Positions 25,734 to 35,198 are shown, numbered from the stretch's first letter. The stretch: DNA of 64,000 nt from Micromonospora musae (GCF_003626635.1 NZ_RAZT01000013.1:164433-228432), one strand, 5' to 3'. The notes: generated from the letters alone by a model not told the origin. Numbers and translations: made by a program.

Positions 25734-26553
25734 CCACACGGTCGAGGCGGTGCGTGGCGACGTCGACGGGGCGCGCCTCGTGGCCGACCTGCGCGCGCTC
25801 GGCCTCGCCGCCGGCCGCGACGTGCTGGTGCACTCCTCGCTGAGACAGCTGGGACGGCCGGCAGGCGGCCCGGCCACCCTGGCGGCGGCGCTGCGGGAGG
25901 TTCTCGGCCCGACCGGCACGGTGCTCGTGCCCACCGAGAACGCCGGCAACTCGACGAGCTCACGGACCTACCTGGCCGCGACCCGGGGGATGGACGCGCG
26001 GCAGCTCGCCGCCTTCCACACGACGATGCCCGGCTGGGACCGCGCCGGCACACCCTCGGAGGGCACCGGGGCGTTCGCCGAACACGTCCGGCTGGCCCCG
26101 GACGCCGTCCGCAGCGACCATCCGCAGACCTCGTTCGCCGCGCTGGGCCCCCGTGCCGTCGAGCTCACCGATGACCACGAGCTGGACTGCCACCTGGGGG
26201 AGCGGTCACCGTTGGGCCGGCTCTACGCCGCCGGCGGCTGGATCCTGCTGCTCGGCGTGGGCTACCAGGCGTGCACGGCGCTGCACCTGGCGGAGTACCG
26301 ACTACCGGTGTCACCGCCCCGCCGGCCGTACCGCTGCTACCGCCAGATCTCCGGGCAGCGGGTACGCCTGGACTTCGAGGCGCTCGACCTGGACGACAGC
26401 GACTTCCCCGTCGCCGGGCAGGCCCTCGACCAGGAGCAATTCGTCCGCCGAGGCCGGGTCGGCAGGGCCGACGCCAGGCTGCTGCCGGTACGCGACACAG
26501 TGGACTTCGCGGTCGACTGGTTCAGCGTCCATCGATCGCATCGGGGGCGTTGA
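25717..26553 (+). CDS. Aminoglycoside N(3)-acetyltransferase-like protein
   Basis: 278 residues of the AAC(3) family. Motifs: VLVHSSLRQLGRPAGGPATL near the N-terminus, LGPTGTVLVPT, SDHPQTSFAALGPRA and LLLGVGYQACTALHLAEY. GTG at 25717 lies inside the end of fxsB (17-nt overlap) with GGAGGGG just upstream, so it is translationally coupled to fxsB. Family members acetylate the 3-amino group of 2-deoxystreptamine drugs, but many chromosomal ones have other amine substrates. Its place in the fxs operon suggests work on the peptide or on a cofactor rather than drug resistance; that is inference. Confidence 0.88.
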   Translation: MPTRTDHTVEAVRGDVDGARLVADLRALGLAAGRDVLVHSSLRQLGRPAGGPATLAAALREVLGPTGTVLVPTENAGNSTSSRTYLAATRGMDARQLAAFHTTMPGWDRAGTPSEGTGAFAEHVRLAPDAVRSDHPQTSFAALGPRAVELTDDHELDCHLGERSPLGRLYAAGGWILLLGVGYQACTALHLAEYRLPVSPPRRPYRCYRQISGQRVRLDFEALDLDDSDFPVAGQALDQEQFVRRGRVGRADARLLPVRDTVDFAVDWFSVHRSHRGR

Positions 26554-26606
26554 CGTGGGGACTAGGCTGATGGTTCGGCCGCGCGGGGAGGGGCGGAGGC
26601 ACACGG

Positions 26607-27263
26607 GTGAGCACAGTGGACATGCCCGTCGGCATGCGGGCCCCGCTGTTCTTCCTGAGCCATTCCCGCTCGCCCGCCCGCCGGGCCGCCGTGGGCCCCT
26701 CAGAGGACCTGCTCCGCTTCTACGACGACCTTTCGGTGCACGTGAGCGAGCTGGTCGGTCCGGAGACCGGGGTCGATCCGGGCTTCATGGACACCGTGAT
26801 GACCGGCGGGGAGCGGTGGACGCCGGAGCTGCTGCGCGCCGCCGGGACCTGCCAGGTCTTCGTGCCCCTGCTCTCCAGCGCGCTGCTCGGCAGCGACTGG
26901 TGCGGGATGGAGTGGCACGCCTTCTCGCGCCGGCGTATCGAGCGGCGACGCGACGACGTCTCGGCGCACGAGACGGCGATCGTCCCCGTCACCTGGTCAC
27001 CGACGGAGGGTGCGCGCCTACCCAAAGCGGTCCGCGAGATCCAACGGTTCTCGCCCAACCCGATGCCGGCGGAGATCGTGGCCCAGTACCAGCGGGAGGG
27101 GGTCTACGGATTGCTGACCTTGCAGATGGAGAACGCGTACCGGGCGGTGGTGTGGCGGCTCGCCCAGCGCATCGTCGCGATCCATCGGGCGTACCGGGTC
27201 GAACCCCTGGTGCCGTCGGGCGTCGGCGAGCTGCGCAACCTGTTCGCCAAGGAGCCGGGGTGA
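26607..27263 (+). CDS. TIR-like protein of the Fxs system
   Basis: 218 residues. GTG with GGGCGGAGG upstream. The sequence has the TIR-like pattern of the FxsC group: APLFFLSHSRSPA (beta-A), DPGFMDTVMTGGERWTPELL, CQVFVPLLSSALLGSDWCGMEW, and IVPVTWSP. It resembles the first ~200 residues of the next gene and lacks that gene's C-terminal domain. The stop overlaps the next start (GTGA). It could be an adaptor or an NAD-cleaving enzyme; a catalytic Glu is not assignable by eye. Confidence 0.8.
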   Translation: MSTVDMPVGMRAPLFFLSHSRSPARRAAVGPSEDLLRFYDDLSVHVSELVGPETGVDPGFMDTVMTGGERWTPELLRAAGTCQVFVPLLSSALLGSDWCGMEWHAFSRRRIERRRDDVSAHETAIVPVTWSPTEGARLPKAVREIQRFSPNPMPAEIVAQYQREGVYGLLTLQMENAYRAVVWRLAQRIVAIHRAYRVEPLVPSGVGELRNLFAKEPG

Positions 27264-28531
27264 GCCGCCCCGGCACGACGCCGCGCGCGCGGCCGGCGGC
27301 ACGCGGCACCTACTTCTTCCTCAGCTACGCCCACTCCGCCCCGCCGCAGGGGGCGGGCACCGACCCCGACATCTGGGTGGGACAGTTCTTCGCCGAGCTG
27401 TCGGCGGAGGTGGCTCGACACGCCAGGCCGGTGGCCGGGATGCGGATCGGCTTCTTCGACCAGCAGATCCCAGCGAACGCGGACTGGAAGGCCGCGCTGG
27501 CCGAGGCGCTCGGCGGCGTCGAGGTCTTCGTGCCGCTCTACTCCCCGGGCTACTTCCGGCGCCCCTGGGCGCTCGGCGAGCAGGAGTCCTTCCGCGCTCG
27601 GCTGGCCAGCGCCAACGCGCCGGACACCGCCGCGCACGTCCTGCCGGTCCTCTGGATCCCGTTTCCGAGCTGGGAGAGCCGTGCCGAGCTCGACGACGCG
27701 TTGGCGCTGGGCCGGGACCTCCCCGAGTACGCCGAGAACGGGTTGCGCGCGCTCTGCATGCTCGCCGCCTACCGGCAGGAGTACGAAGAACTGCTCGACC
27801 GGTTGGCCCGCCGGATCGTGGCGACCGCGGAGCGGCACCCGCTCGGCCCGTCCCGGGCACCGGGCCTGGACGAGGTGAGCCGACCCGCGCCGGCCGACCC
27901 GGACCTCGTGGTGGCGGTGCTGGCACCCACCCGAGGGCGACTGCCCTCCGGCCGGACCAAGAGCGGATATGCGGGCACCGCCCGCCAGTGGCGGCCCTTC
28001 GGTGGCCGGCAGAAGCTCCCGGCGGCCGAGTACGTGGCCAGCACCGCCGAACGGCTCGGGCTCTCGGCGCGTACCGCGGACTTCGACGACGCCGGTGACC
28101 TGATCGAGCGCCGGCCCACCGTGCTGCTCATCGACCCGTGGGCGGCCGCGGCGCCCGACGCCGCCCGGACCCTCGAGGCGGTGCGTGGCCTGCGCCCGTG
28201 GGTGGTGCCGATCGTGGTGACCGACGGCGACGACCCGCAGGACGCCACGCGGCACGCCGCGGAGGTCGCCGACGTGCTGCACAATGCGGGCGTACGGCAG
28301 GTCAAGCGGGCCAGCAGCGTCCAGGAGTTCGTGGACCTCATGCCGGCCCTGGTGACCGAGGCCCGCCGGCAGTACCTGAAACACGGTCCGGTGACGGAGT
28401 TCCCCGAAGCCGAACCGCCGCCCAGCCTCCGGCACGGGCGGGAGCCGCGCCCGCGCCCCGGCGCGTCGTTTGACCCGCCGCCCGCCCACGACGATCCGGC
28501 GTCGCCGCGTCCCCACGGAGAGAACCGATGA
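27260..28531 (+). CDS. fxsC: TIR-like protein FxsC
   Basis: 423 residues. N-terminal TIR-like domain (GTYFFLSYAHSAPPQG; RIGFFDQQIPANADWKAAL; VEVFVPLYSPGYFRRPWALGE; HVLPVLWIPF), then a second domain from ~residue 212 (LVVAVLAPTRGRLPSGRT; YVASTAERLGL; PTVLLIDPWAAAAPDAA) that is the FxsC C-terminal domain, and a disordered Pro-rich tail. GTG overlaps the upstream TIR gene, and its stop overlaps fxsT (ATGA). The family defines the Fxs cluster; its biochemical role is unknown. Confidence 0.85.
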   Translation: MSRPGTTPRARPAARGTYFFLSYAHSAPPQGAGTDPDIWVGQFFAELSAEVARHARPVAGMRIGFFDQQIPANADWKAALAEALGGVEVFVPLYSPGYFRRPWALGEQESFRARLASANAPDTAAHVLPVLWIPFPSWESRAELDDALALGRDLPEYAENGLRALCMLAAYRQEYEELLDRLARRIVATAERHPLGPSRAPGLDEVSRPAPADPDLVVAVLAPTRGRLPSGRTKSGYAGTARQWRPFGGRQKLPAAEYVASTAERLGLSARTADFDDAGDLIERRPTVLLIDPWAAAAPDAARTLEAVRGLRPWVVPIVVTDGDDPQDATRHAAEVADVLHNAGVRQVKRASSVQEFVDLMPALVTEARRQYLKHGPVTEFPEAEPPPSLRHGREPRPRPGASFDPPPAHDDPASPRPHGENR

Positions 28532-31500
28532 GCAACGATCGTGAAGGTCAGGTCGTCACGTTCTACTCGTTCAAGGGTGGTACGGGCCGGACGATGGCGC
28601 TGGCGAACGTCGCCTGGATCCTGGCCGCCAACGGCCGGCGGGTGCTGGTCGCCGACTGGGACCTGGAATCCCCCGGCCTGCACCGCTTCTTCCACCCGTT
28701 CCTGGACGCCGAGGCGATCCAGAGCACCAGCGGGGTCATCGACATGATCCGCGACTACGAGTGGGAGACCACCCGCACGGTGGACCGGCCGGACCGCTGG
28801 GTCGAGCAGTTCGCCCGGGTCCGCCGGCACGCCTTCTCGCTGCGCTGGAACTTCCCCGACGGCGGCAGCCTGGACTTCCTCTCCGCCGGCCGGCAGAACA
28901 GCGACTACGCGGTGTCGGTGAGCGGCCTGGACTGGGACAACTTCTACAACCGGCTCGGCGGCGCGCAGTTCTTCGAGGCGCTGCGCGCGGACATGAAGCG
29001 GGAGTACGACTACACGCTCATCGACAGCCGGACGGGCCTCAGCGACGTCGCCGACATCTGCACCCTGCACCTGCCGGACACCCTGGTCGACTGCTTCACC
29101 CTCAGTGACCAGGGCATCGAGGGGGCGGCCCGGGTGGCCCACTCGGTGCGGGACCGGTTCCGCCGCCGCGACATCCGCATCCTGCCGGTGCCGATGCGGG
29201 TCGACCAGGCGGAGAAGGAGAAGGCGGAGGCCGGCCGTTCGCTGGCGATGCGCCGCTTCGCCGGCCTGCCCACCGGCATGACCGAGGCGGAGCGCCGACG
29301 TTACTGGGCCGCGGTGGAGGTGCCGTACCGGCCGTTCTACGCGTACGAGGAGACCCTCGCCACCTTCGGTGACCCGCCCGGCTCGCCGACCTCCCTGCTC
29401 TCCGCGTTCGAGACGCTGACCGGGATCCTCACCGACAGCGACGTGGCCGCGCTGCCGGTGATGGACGAGTCGGTCCGGGAGCGGGGCAAGGCCCGGTTCC
29501 GCCGCCGCGCCGAGGCCGTCGACGACCAGATCGTGCTCCGGCACGCGCCCGAGGACACCGTCTGGGCGGAGTGGCTGGAGCGGGTGCTCAGCGCGGCCGG
29601 AATGCAGGTGGTGGCCCCCGCTGCCGCGGTCGGCTCGGCGGCCACCCCCGCCCCGCGGACACTCACCGTGATCTCGCCGGCCTACCTGGCGACCCCGACC
29701 GGCGGGCTGCCGCCCCGGGAGTCGAGCACCGGCTCGACGGCGCTCGCCGTCTACGTCGCGGACCTACGGCCGCTGGCGGAGTTCCCGGCGCAGGTCTCCG
29801 CCCATCTGGTCAACGTCTCCGCGGAGACGGCGGTCGAGCGGGTGCTGCGGCTGGTGGGCCGGCCGGTGCCGCCGGCCGCGCAGGGCGCCCCGGCCGGTGC
29901 CACCCGCTTCCCCGGCGCCGAGCCGCTGATCTTCAACGCTCCGAACCGGAACGCCCGGTTCACCGGCCGCGAGGACGACCTCGCCGAGCTGCGCCGGCAG
30001 CTGCAGAGCGGGGGCAGCGCGGTGGTGCTCCCGGTCGCCCTACAGGGCATGGGCGGTGTCGGTAAGACGCAGGTCGCCCTGGAGTACGTGCACCGCTTCC
30101 GGTCGGCGTACGACGTGGTCTGGTGGGTCGTGGCGGACCCGCCCCAGTTCGTCGACACCGCCCTGGCCGACCTGGGCACCCGCCTCGGCCTGCCCGCGAG
30201 TCCGGCCCTGCCCGAGACCGTGCAGGCGGTGCTGCAGGCCCTCGGCCGGGGTGAGCCGTACGAGCGGTGGCTGATCGTCTTCGACAACGCCGAGGAGATC
30301 GAACACGTCGAGCAGTTCCTTCCGCAGGGGCCCGGGCACGTGCTGCTGACCTCACGCAACCGGGCGTGGGGGGAGCGGGCGACCCCGGTCCAGGTGGACG
30401 TCTTCGACCGGTCCGAGAGCGTCGCGCACCTCGCCCAGCGGGTGCCGGCGATCAGCCGCGAGGAGGCCGACCGGGTCGCCGAGGCGCTGGGCGACCTGCC
30501 GATCGCCGTCGCCGCGGCGGGCGCCTGGCTGGCCGACACCGGCACGCCGGTCCCCGAGTACCTGCGGCTGATCGAACGGCACGGCCCCAGCGCCCTGTCG
30601 GTCGAGGCCACCTGGGACCTCTCCCTCAACCGGCTGCGGGCCCAGGCGCCGGCCGCGTACCGGCTCCTGCAGCTCTGTTCGGTGCTGGCGCCGGAGATCG
30701 CGTTGGACCTCATCTACAGCGACGAGATGGCGGCGGCGCTGGTGCCGTACGACCCGGCGGTGTCGGAGCGGCTGGTGCGGGGCGCCCTGGTCCAGCAGAT
30801 CAACCGGCTGGCGTTGCTGAAGCTGGACGTGCAGGGTGGCCGGATCCAGGTGCACCGGCTGTTGCAGGCGGTGGTCCGGGAGCGGATGGACGCGGAGGAG
30901 ATCACCGAGGCTCGGCACCAGGTCCACCTGGTGCTGGCGGCGTCCCGGCCGCGCGAGAACGTGGACGACCCCGCGACCTGGCCGCGCCTGCGGATGCTCT
31001 GGCCGCACCTCGAGGTCTCCGACGCGTTGAGCTGCCGCGAAGAGTCGGCGCGCCAGCTGCTCATCGACCGGGCCCGGTACCTGTGGCAGCGGGGCGGCCT
31101 GACGCAGGCCGAGGAGTTCACCCGGCAGGTCGACGAGATCTGGTCGGCCCAGCTCACCGGGGCGGGGGGCGAGGTCGAGCCGGACCAGCACCTCCTGCAC
31201 CTGCGGTTCAACCGGGCGAACATCCTGCGCACCATGGGCCGGTTCGCCGAGGCGTGGGAGCTGGACAAGCAGGTCCTCGACGACCAGCAGCGCCGGCTCG
31301 GGCTGCACCACCCGCACGCCCTGATGACGGCCGGCAGCCTCGCCGCCGACCTGCGGGCCCTCGGCCGGTACGGCGAGGCGCTGGAGCGGGACCGCGCCAC
31401 CTACGCCTCCTGGGTCGACCTGCTCGGCGAGGAGCATCCCCGCACGTTGAGCGCGGCCAACAACCTCGCCGTGTCGTACCGGTTGGTCGGCGACTACCGC

Positions 31501-32388
31501 TCGGCCCGGCAGTGGGACGAGGACGTGCACCAGCGGCGGCGGGCCGTTCTCGGCCCCACCGACCCGTACACGCTGCAGTCGGCCGTACGGCTCGGCAGCG
31601 ACCTGCGGGAGGCCGGCGAGTACGAGAACGCGGTGGCGTTGCTGCGCGGCGTGTTCGACAGCTTCGTCGAGGTGTTGGGCGCGGACGATCCGCTGACCGT
31701 CACCGCCCAGGTGAACGTCGCGGTGTCGCTGCGCAGCGTGGGCCGGCCCGCCGACGCCATGCCCATCTTCGAGGACGCCTACCGGAAGCTGGAGGAGCGG
31801 TTCGGTCCGAACAACCCGGACACGGTGGCCTGCCGGTCGAGCCGGGCCGCGAACCTGCTGGCGATCGGCGAGGGGAACCGGGCGTTGAGCGAGATGGTCG
31901 CGGTCGGCCGGACGTACGAGGACGCGCTGGGCCTCGGCCCGTCGCATCCGCACACGCTGGCCACGTTGAGCAACAGGTCGGCGGCCGAACGGGCCCTCGG
32001 TCAGCTGCCCGCGGCCCGGGCCACCGCCGCCCACGCCGCCGACGAGCTGCGCAAGGTGCTCGGCCCGGAGCATCCGCACACCCTGGCGGCGGAGGTCAAC
32101 CACGCGGTCTGTCTCGCGGAGGACGGCGAGTGGGAGTCGGCCCGGCAGCGGCTGCGAGACACCGCCGACCGGCTGGCGCTGGCCATCGGCGCGGACCACC
32201 CCGACACGCTGCGCTGCCTCGGCGACCTGGCTGTGGTGACCCGACGCATCGGCGCCGCCGGAGCGGAGGCCGACGCCGGTGCGGCTGCGGATCGGCTGGC
32301 CGACGTGATCGGTCAGGAGCACCCCAGCGTGCAGACGCTGCGGGGTGGTCGGCTGGTGGCCCGGGTGATCGACCCGAACGCGTTCTGA
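28528..32388 (+). CDS. fxsT: ParA-like/NB-ARC/TPR protein FxsT
   Basis: 1286 residues in four parts. Residues 1-320: MinD/ParA-like ATPase with deviant Walker A KGGTGRT (16-22) and ADWDLESPGLHRFF. Residues ~330-440: a degenerate TIR-like segment. Residues ~465-850: NB-ARC/STAND NTPase with P-loop GMGGVGKT (507-514) and Walker B-like WLIVFDNAEEI. Residues ~880-1280: tetratricopeptide repeats with recurring HPxTL/HPHTL caps. The layout matches the FxSxx-COOH system TPR protein. STAND proteins are ligand-triggered oligomerising switches, so it may sense the peptide or its target. ATG overlaps fxsC by 4 nt; last gene of the operon. Confidence 0.9.
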   Translation: MSNDREGQVVTFYSFKGGTGRTMALANVAWILAANGRRVLVADWDLESPGLHRFFHPFLDAEAIQSTSGVIDMIRDYEWETTRTVDRPDRWVEQFARVRRHAFSLRWNFPDGGSLDFLSAGRQNSDYAVSVSGLDWDNFYNRLGGAQFFEALRADMKREYDYTLIDSRTGLSDVADICTLHLPDTLVDCFTLSDQGIEGAARVAHSVRDRFRRRDIRILPVPMRVDQAEKEKAEAGRSLAMRRFAGLPTGMTEAERRRYWAAVEVPYRPFYAYEETLATFGDPPGSPTSLLSAFETLTGILTDSDVAALPVMDESVRERGKARFRRRAEAVDDQIVLRHAPEDTVWAEWLERVLSAAGMQVVAPAAAVGSAATPAPRTLTVISPAYLATPTGGLPPRESSTGSTALAVYVADLRPLAEFPAQVSAHLVNVSAETAVERVLRLVGRPVPPAAQGAPAGATRFPGAEPLIFNAPNRNARFTGREDDLAELRRQLQSGGSAVVLPVALQGMGGVGKTQVALEYVHRFRSAYDVVWWVVADPPQFVDTALADLGTRLGLPASPALPETVQAVLQALGRGEPYERWLIVFDNAEEIEHVEQFLPQGPGHVLLTSRNRAWGERATPVQVDVFDRSESVAHLAQRVPAISREEADRVAEALGDLPIAVAAAGAWLADTGTPVPEYLRLIERHGPSALSVEATWDLSLNRLRAQAPAAYRLLQLCSVLAPEIALDLIYSDEMAAALVPYDPAVSERLVRGALVQQINRLALLKLDVQGGRIQVHRLLQAVVRERMDAEEITEARHQVHLVLAASRPRENVDDPATWPRLRMLWPHLEVSDALSCREESARQLLIDRARYLWQRGGLTQAEEFTRQVDEIWSAQLTGAGGEVEPDQHLLHLRFNRANILRTMGRFAEAWELDKQVLDDQQRRLGLHHPHALMTAGSLAADLRALGRYGEALERDRATYASWVDLLGEEHPRTLSAANNLAVSYRLVGDYRSARQWDEDVHQRRRAVLGPTDPYTLQSAVRLGSDLREAGEYENAVALLRGVFDSFVEVLGADDPLTVTAQVNVAVSLRSVGRPADAMPIFEDAYRKLEERFGPNNPDTVACRSSRAANLLAIGEGNRALSEMVAVGRTYEDALGLGPSHPHTLATLSNRSAAERALGQLPAARATAAHAADELRKVLGPEHPHTLAAEVNHAVCLAEDGEWESARQRLRDTADRLALAIGADHPDTLRCLGDLAVVTRRIGAAGAEADAGAAADRLADVIGQEHPSVQTLRGGRLVARVIDPNAF

Positions 32389-32493
32389 CCGGCCGCCAGG
32401 TCGGGGCGGCTCTTCACCGGTCGGTCGTGCGGGGTGTCCGGCGGCCGACCGGGAAGCGCCGTGGCCGCGATCACCGCGGGACGGACCGCCCTG

Positions 32494-32521
32494 CCGGGTG
32501 CCCGCTCGGGCGGGCGCCCGG
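32494..32521. terminator. Hairpin between convergent fxsT and hydrolase genes
   Basis: 12-bp stem CCGGGTGCCCGC / GCGGGCGCCCGG (one G-U pair in one orientation) with a 4-nt loop TCGG, in the 159-bp gap between two converging genes. Confidence 0.65.
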
Positions 32522-32547
32522 TCCGGAGGGGACCGGCGCAGGTGGGC

Positions 32548-33480
32548 TCAGAGCCGCGGAGCGGCGGCCAGCTCGGGGGTGCTGAGCCAGGCGAGGGTCT
32601 GCGGCAGGATCTCCACCGCGCCGAAGTGCGCCGCCCCCGGTTGCACCTGGACCTCGGCGTTCGGGATCCGCGCGGCGAGCCACCGCGAGTGCGCCACCGG
32701 TGAGAAGCGGTCCTGCTCGCCGTGCCACAGCCGGACGGGTAGCCGGATCGCGCCGAGGTCGAAGCCCCATGATCGGTGGACGGCGAGCACGTCGTCGATC
32801 CAGCCCTCCGGACCGTGCCGGAGCGCCTCGGCGTACATGTCGGTGAGCAGCCGGCGGATCGCCACGTCGTCGACCACCCGGATGTCCGGCTCGGTGAGCT
32901 GCGGGCGGAGGAACTCCAGCAGGGTCATCGGATCCCGCTGGACGTCCTTGGCCCGCACGGTGAGCAGGTCGCGCAGCTCGGTGGCGTCCGCGTCGGCGAG
33001 GCTGTGCTCGTCGACGTTCTCGCTGGTCATGCCGGCGTACCAGTCGAGGTCGGGGGCGCCGGCCGGGGCGAGCCCGACCAGGACCGCCGCCCGGGTCACC
33101 CGGTCCGGCAGCAGCGCGGCGCAGGCCAGCGCGTGCGGACCGCCGCCGGAGCGGCCCACCAGGGCGAACCGGTCGATGCCGAAGGCGTCGGCGATCGCCG
33201 CGACGTCGGCGGCCGTGTCGGCCACCCGACGGCCCTCGTGCCGGTCGGAGTCGCCGTAGCCGGGCCGGTCGTAGCAGATCAGGTGCACGCCGAGGCGGTA
33301 GAGGACGACCGGGCGGGGGCGGGGTCCGCTGCGGCTGCCGGGGGTGCCGTGCAGCAGGAAGACCGCGGGGCCGTCGGGAGCACCGGAGGTCTCCACCGCG
33401 AGCCGCCGCCCGTCGCGGGTGACGACGGTGTGTTGTGCCGCGTTTTCTAGCGTCACGGTGGCCTCCCGCGGCTTCGTCAT
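32548..33480 (-). CDS. Alpha/beta hydrolase
   Basis: 310-residue alpha/beta-fold hydrolase, cytosolic. Oxyanion-hole motif LLHGTPGSRSG, nucleophile elbow GRSGGGP (Ser catalytic), acid in LWHGEQDRFSP and His in GAAHFGAVE. ATG at 33480 has GGGGAAG upstream; a longer frame to 33543 lacks a ribosome site. Substrate unknown. It is divergent from miaB and convergent with the fxs operon, so it is not part of it. Confidence 0.88.
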   Translation of the reverse strand: MTKPREATVTLENAAQHTVVTRDGRRLAVETSGAPDGPAVFLLHGTPGSRSGPRPRPVVLYRLGVHLICYDRPGYGDSDRHEGRRVADTAADVAAIADAFGIDRFALVGRSGGGPHALACAALLPDRVTRAAVLVGLAPAGAPDLDWYAGMTSENVDEHSLADADATELRDLLTVRAKDVQRDPMTLLEFLRPQLTEPDIRVVDDVAIRRLLTDMYAEALRHGPEGWIDDVLAVHRSWGFDLGAIRLPVRLWHGEQDRFSPVAHSRWLAARIPNAEVQVQPGAAHFGAVEILPQTLAWLSTPELAAAPRL

Positions 33481-33668
33481 GTGCTTCCCCGAACGCACAC
33501 CGGTGGGTCTTGAGTGCAAAGCCCCCGAAACCACCCAGAACACAGTCCTGGTGTGCAGCGTACTGCCCGCCGGGTGACCCCGCCATGGGCCGCCGGGCCA
33601 ATGCCGGGCGATCGGCTCGGCCGAGCGGGCCGCTACCCTGGTACCCCGAAGAAAGGGGCGCCGAGCAG

Positions 33669-35147
33669 GTGGCTAGGACCTACAACGTCGTGACGTACGG
33701 CTGCCAGATGAACGTGCACGACTCGGAACGCATCTCCGGCCTGCTGGAGCAGGCGGGTTACGTGCGCGCCGCCGGGGGCGACGACACCCCGGACATCGTC
33801 GTCTTCAACACCTGCGCGGTCCGGGAGAACGCCGACAACCGGCTCTACGGCAATCTCGGCCGGCTGCGTCCGGTCAAGGACAAGCACCCCGAGATGCAGA
33901 TCGCCGTCGGCGGCTGCCTGGCCCAGAAGGATCGCGGCGACATCGTCCGCAAGGCCCCCTGGGTGGACGTGGTCTTCGGCACGCACAACATCGGCTCGCT
34001 GCCGGTGCTCCTCGAGCGGGCCCGGCACAACGCCGCCGCCGAGGTGGAGATCCTGGAATCCCTCGACGTCTTCCCGTCGACGCTGCCGACCCGCCGCGAG
34101 TCGACGTACGCCGGCTGGGTGTCGATCTCGGTGGGGTGCAACAACACCTGCACCTTCTGCATCGTGCCGTCGCTGCGCGGCAAGGAGAAGGACCGCCGTC
34201 CCGGCGACATCCTCTCCGAGGTCCGGGCGCTGGTCGACGAGGGCGTGCTGGAGGTGACCCTGCTCGGGCAGAACGTCAACTCGTACGGCGTCGAGTTCGG
34301 GGACCGGCTCGCTTTCGGCAAGCTCCTGCGCGCCACCGGCGAGGTCGAGGGGCTGGAGCGGGTCCGCTTCACCAGCCCGCATCCGAAGGACTTCACCGAC
34401 GACGTGATCGCGGCGATGGCCGAGACGCCGAACGTCTGCCACTCGCTGCACATGCCCCTGCAGTCCGGCTCCGACACGGTGCTGCGCGCCATGCGCCGCT
34501 CCTACCGGGCCGACCGTTACCTCGGGATCATCGAGAAGGTCCGGACGGCGATGCCGGACGCGGCGATCACCACGGACATCATCGTCGGCTTCCCCGGTGA
34601 GACCGACGCCGACTTCGAGCGCACCCTCGACGTGGTGCGGGAGGCCCGGTTCTCCTCGGCCTTCACCTTCCAGTACTCCAAGCGCCCCGGCACCCCCGCC
34701 GCAACGATGGAGGGGCAGCTGCCCAAGCAGGTGGTGCAGGAGCGCTACGACCGGCTGATCGCCTGCGTCGAGGAGATCACCTGGGCGGAGAACAAGAAGC
34801 TGGTCGGTGAGAACGTCGAGGTGCTGGTCGCCGTCGGCGAGGGCCGCAAGGACGAGCGCACCGGGCGGATGTCCGGCCGCGCCCGAGACGGCCGCCTCGT
34901 GCACTTCGACGCGGGCTCCCTCGCCGGGCAGCTCCGCCCGGGTGACATCGTGCACACCACCGTCACGTACGCCGCCCCGCACCACCTGAACGCCGACGGT
35001 GAGCCGCTCTCCCACCGACGTACCCGGGCCGGTGACGCGTTCGAGGCGGGGCGCTCACCGCGCACCCCCGGCGTACTGCTCGGACTGCCCACCATCGGGG
35101 CGCCGGCGGCCCCGCCCGCCCCCACCTCCGGCTGCGCCGCGCACTGA
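33669..35147 (+). CDS. miaB: tRNA-i6A37 methylthiotransferase MiaB
   Basis: Radical SAM enzyme that adds a methylthio group to i6A37 of tRNAs. 492 residues: N-terminal domain with cluster cysteines (YGCQMNVHDSERI; FNTCAVRENADN; VGGCLAQ), radical SAM motif CNNTCTFC, and TRAM domain (VEVLVAVGEG...). GTG at 33669 has GAAAGGGG upstream; the frame continues upstream but without family similarity. The ~35-residue tail after the TRAM domain is Pro/Ala-rich. miaA, giving the substrate i6A37, lies 2.2 kb downstream. Confidence 0.97.
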   Translation: MARTYNVVTYGCQMNVHDSERISGLLEQAGYVRAAGGDDTPDIVVFNTCAVRENADNRLYGNLGRLRPVKDKHPEMQIAVGGCLAQKDRGDIVRKAPWVDVVFGTHNIGSLPVLLERARHNAAAEVEILESLDVFPSTLPTRRESTYAGWVSISVGCNNTCTFCIVPSLRGKEKDRRPGDILSEVRALVDEGVLEVTLLGQNVNSYGVEFGDRLAFGKLLRATGEVEGLERVRFTSPHPKDFTDDVIAAMAETPNVCHSLHMPLQSGSDTVLRAMRRSYRADRYLGIIEKVRTAMPDAAITTDIIVGFPGETDADFERTLDVVREARFSSAFTFQYSKRPGTPAATMEGQLPKQVVQERYDRLIACVEEITWAENKKLVGENVEVLVAVGEGRKDERTGRMSGRARDGRLVHFDAGSLAGQLRPGDIVHTTVTYAAPHHLNADGEPLSHRRTRAGDAFEAGRSPRTPGVLLGLPTIGAPAAPPAPTSGCAAH

Positions 35148-35198
35148 GCTGGAGCGGGCCCCCGTCGACGTCAACCGGCGTGCCGGGTGACCGCGACG

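Noticed and set aside
23034..25949. 971-codon minus-strand frame opposite fxsA and fxsB
   Set aside because: Shadow frame; the plus strand carries the radical SAM and HExxH motifs.
23295..32388. Typical lanthipeptide, lasso or anti-phage TIR (Thoeris-type) locus
   Set aside because: No lanthionine synthetase, lasso cyclase or Thoeris effector; the FNSSI ending, HExxH fusion and FxsC/FxsT pattern fit the Fxs class.
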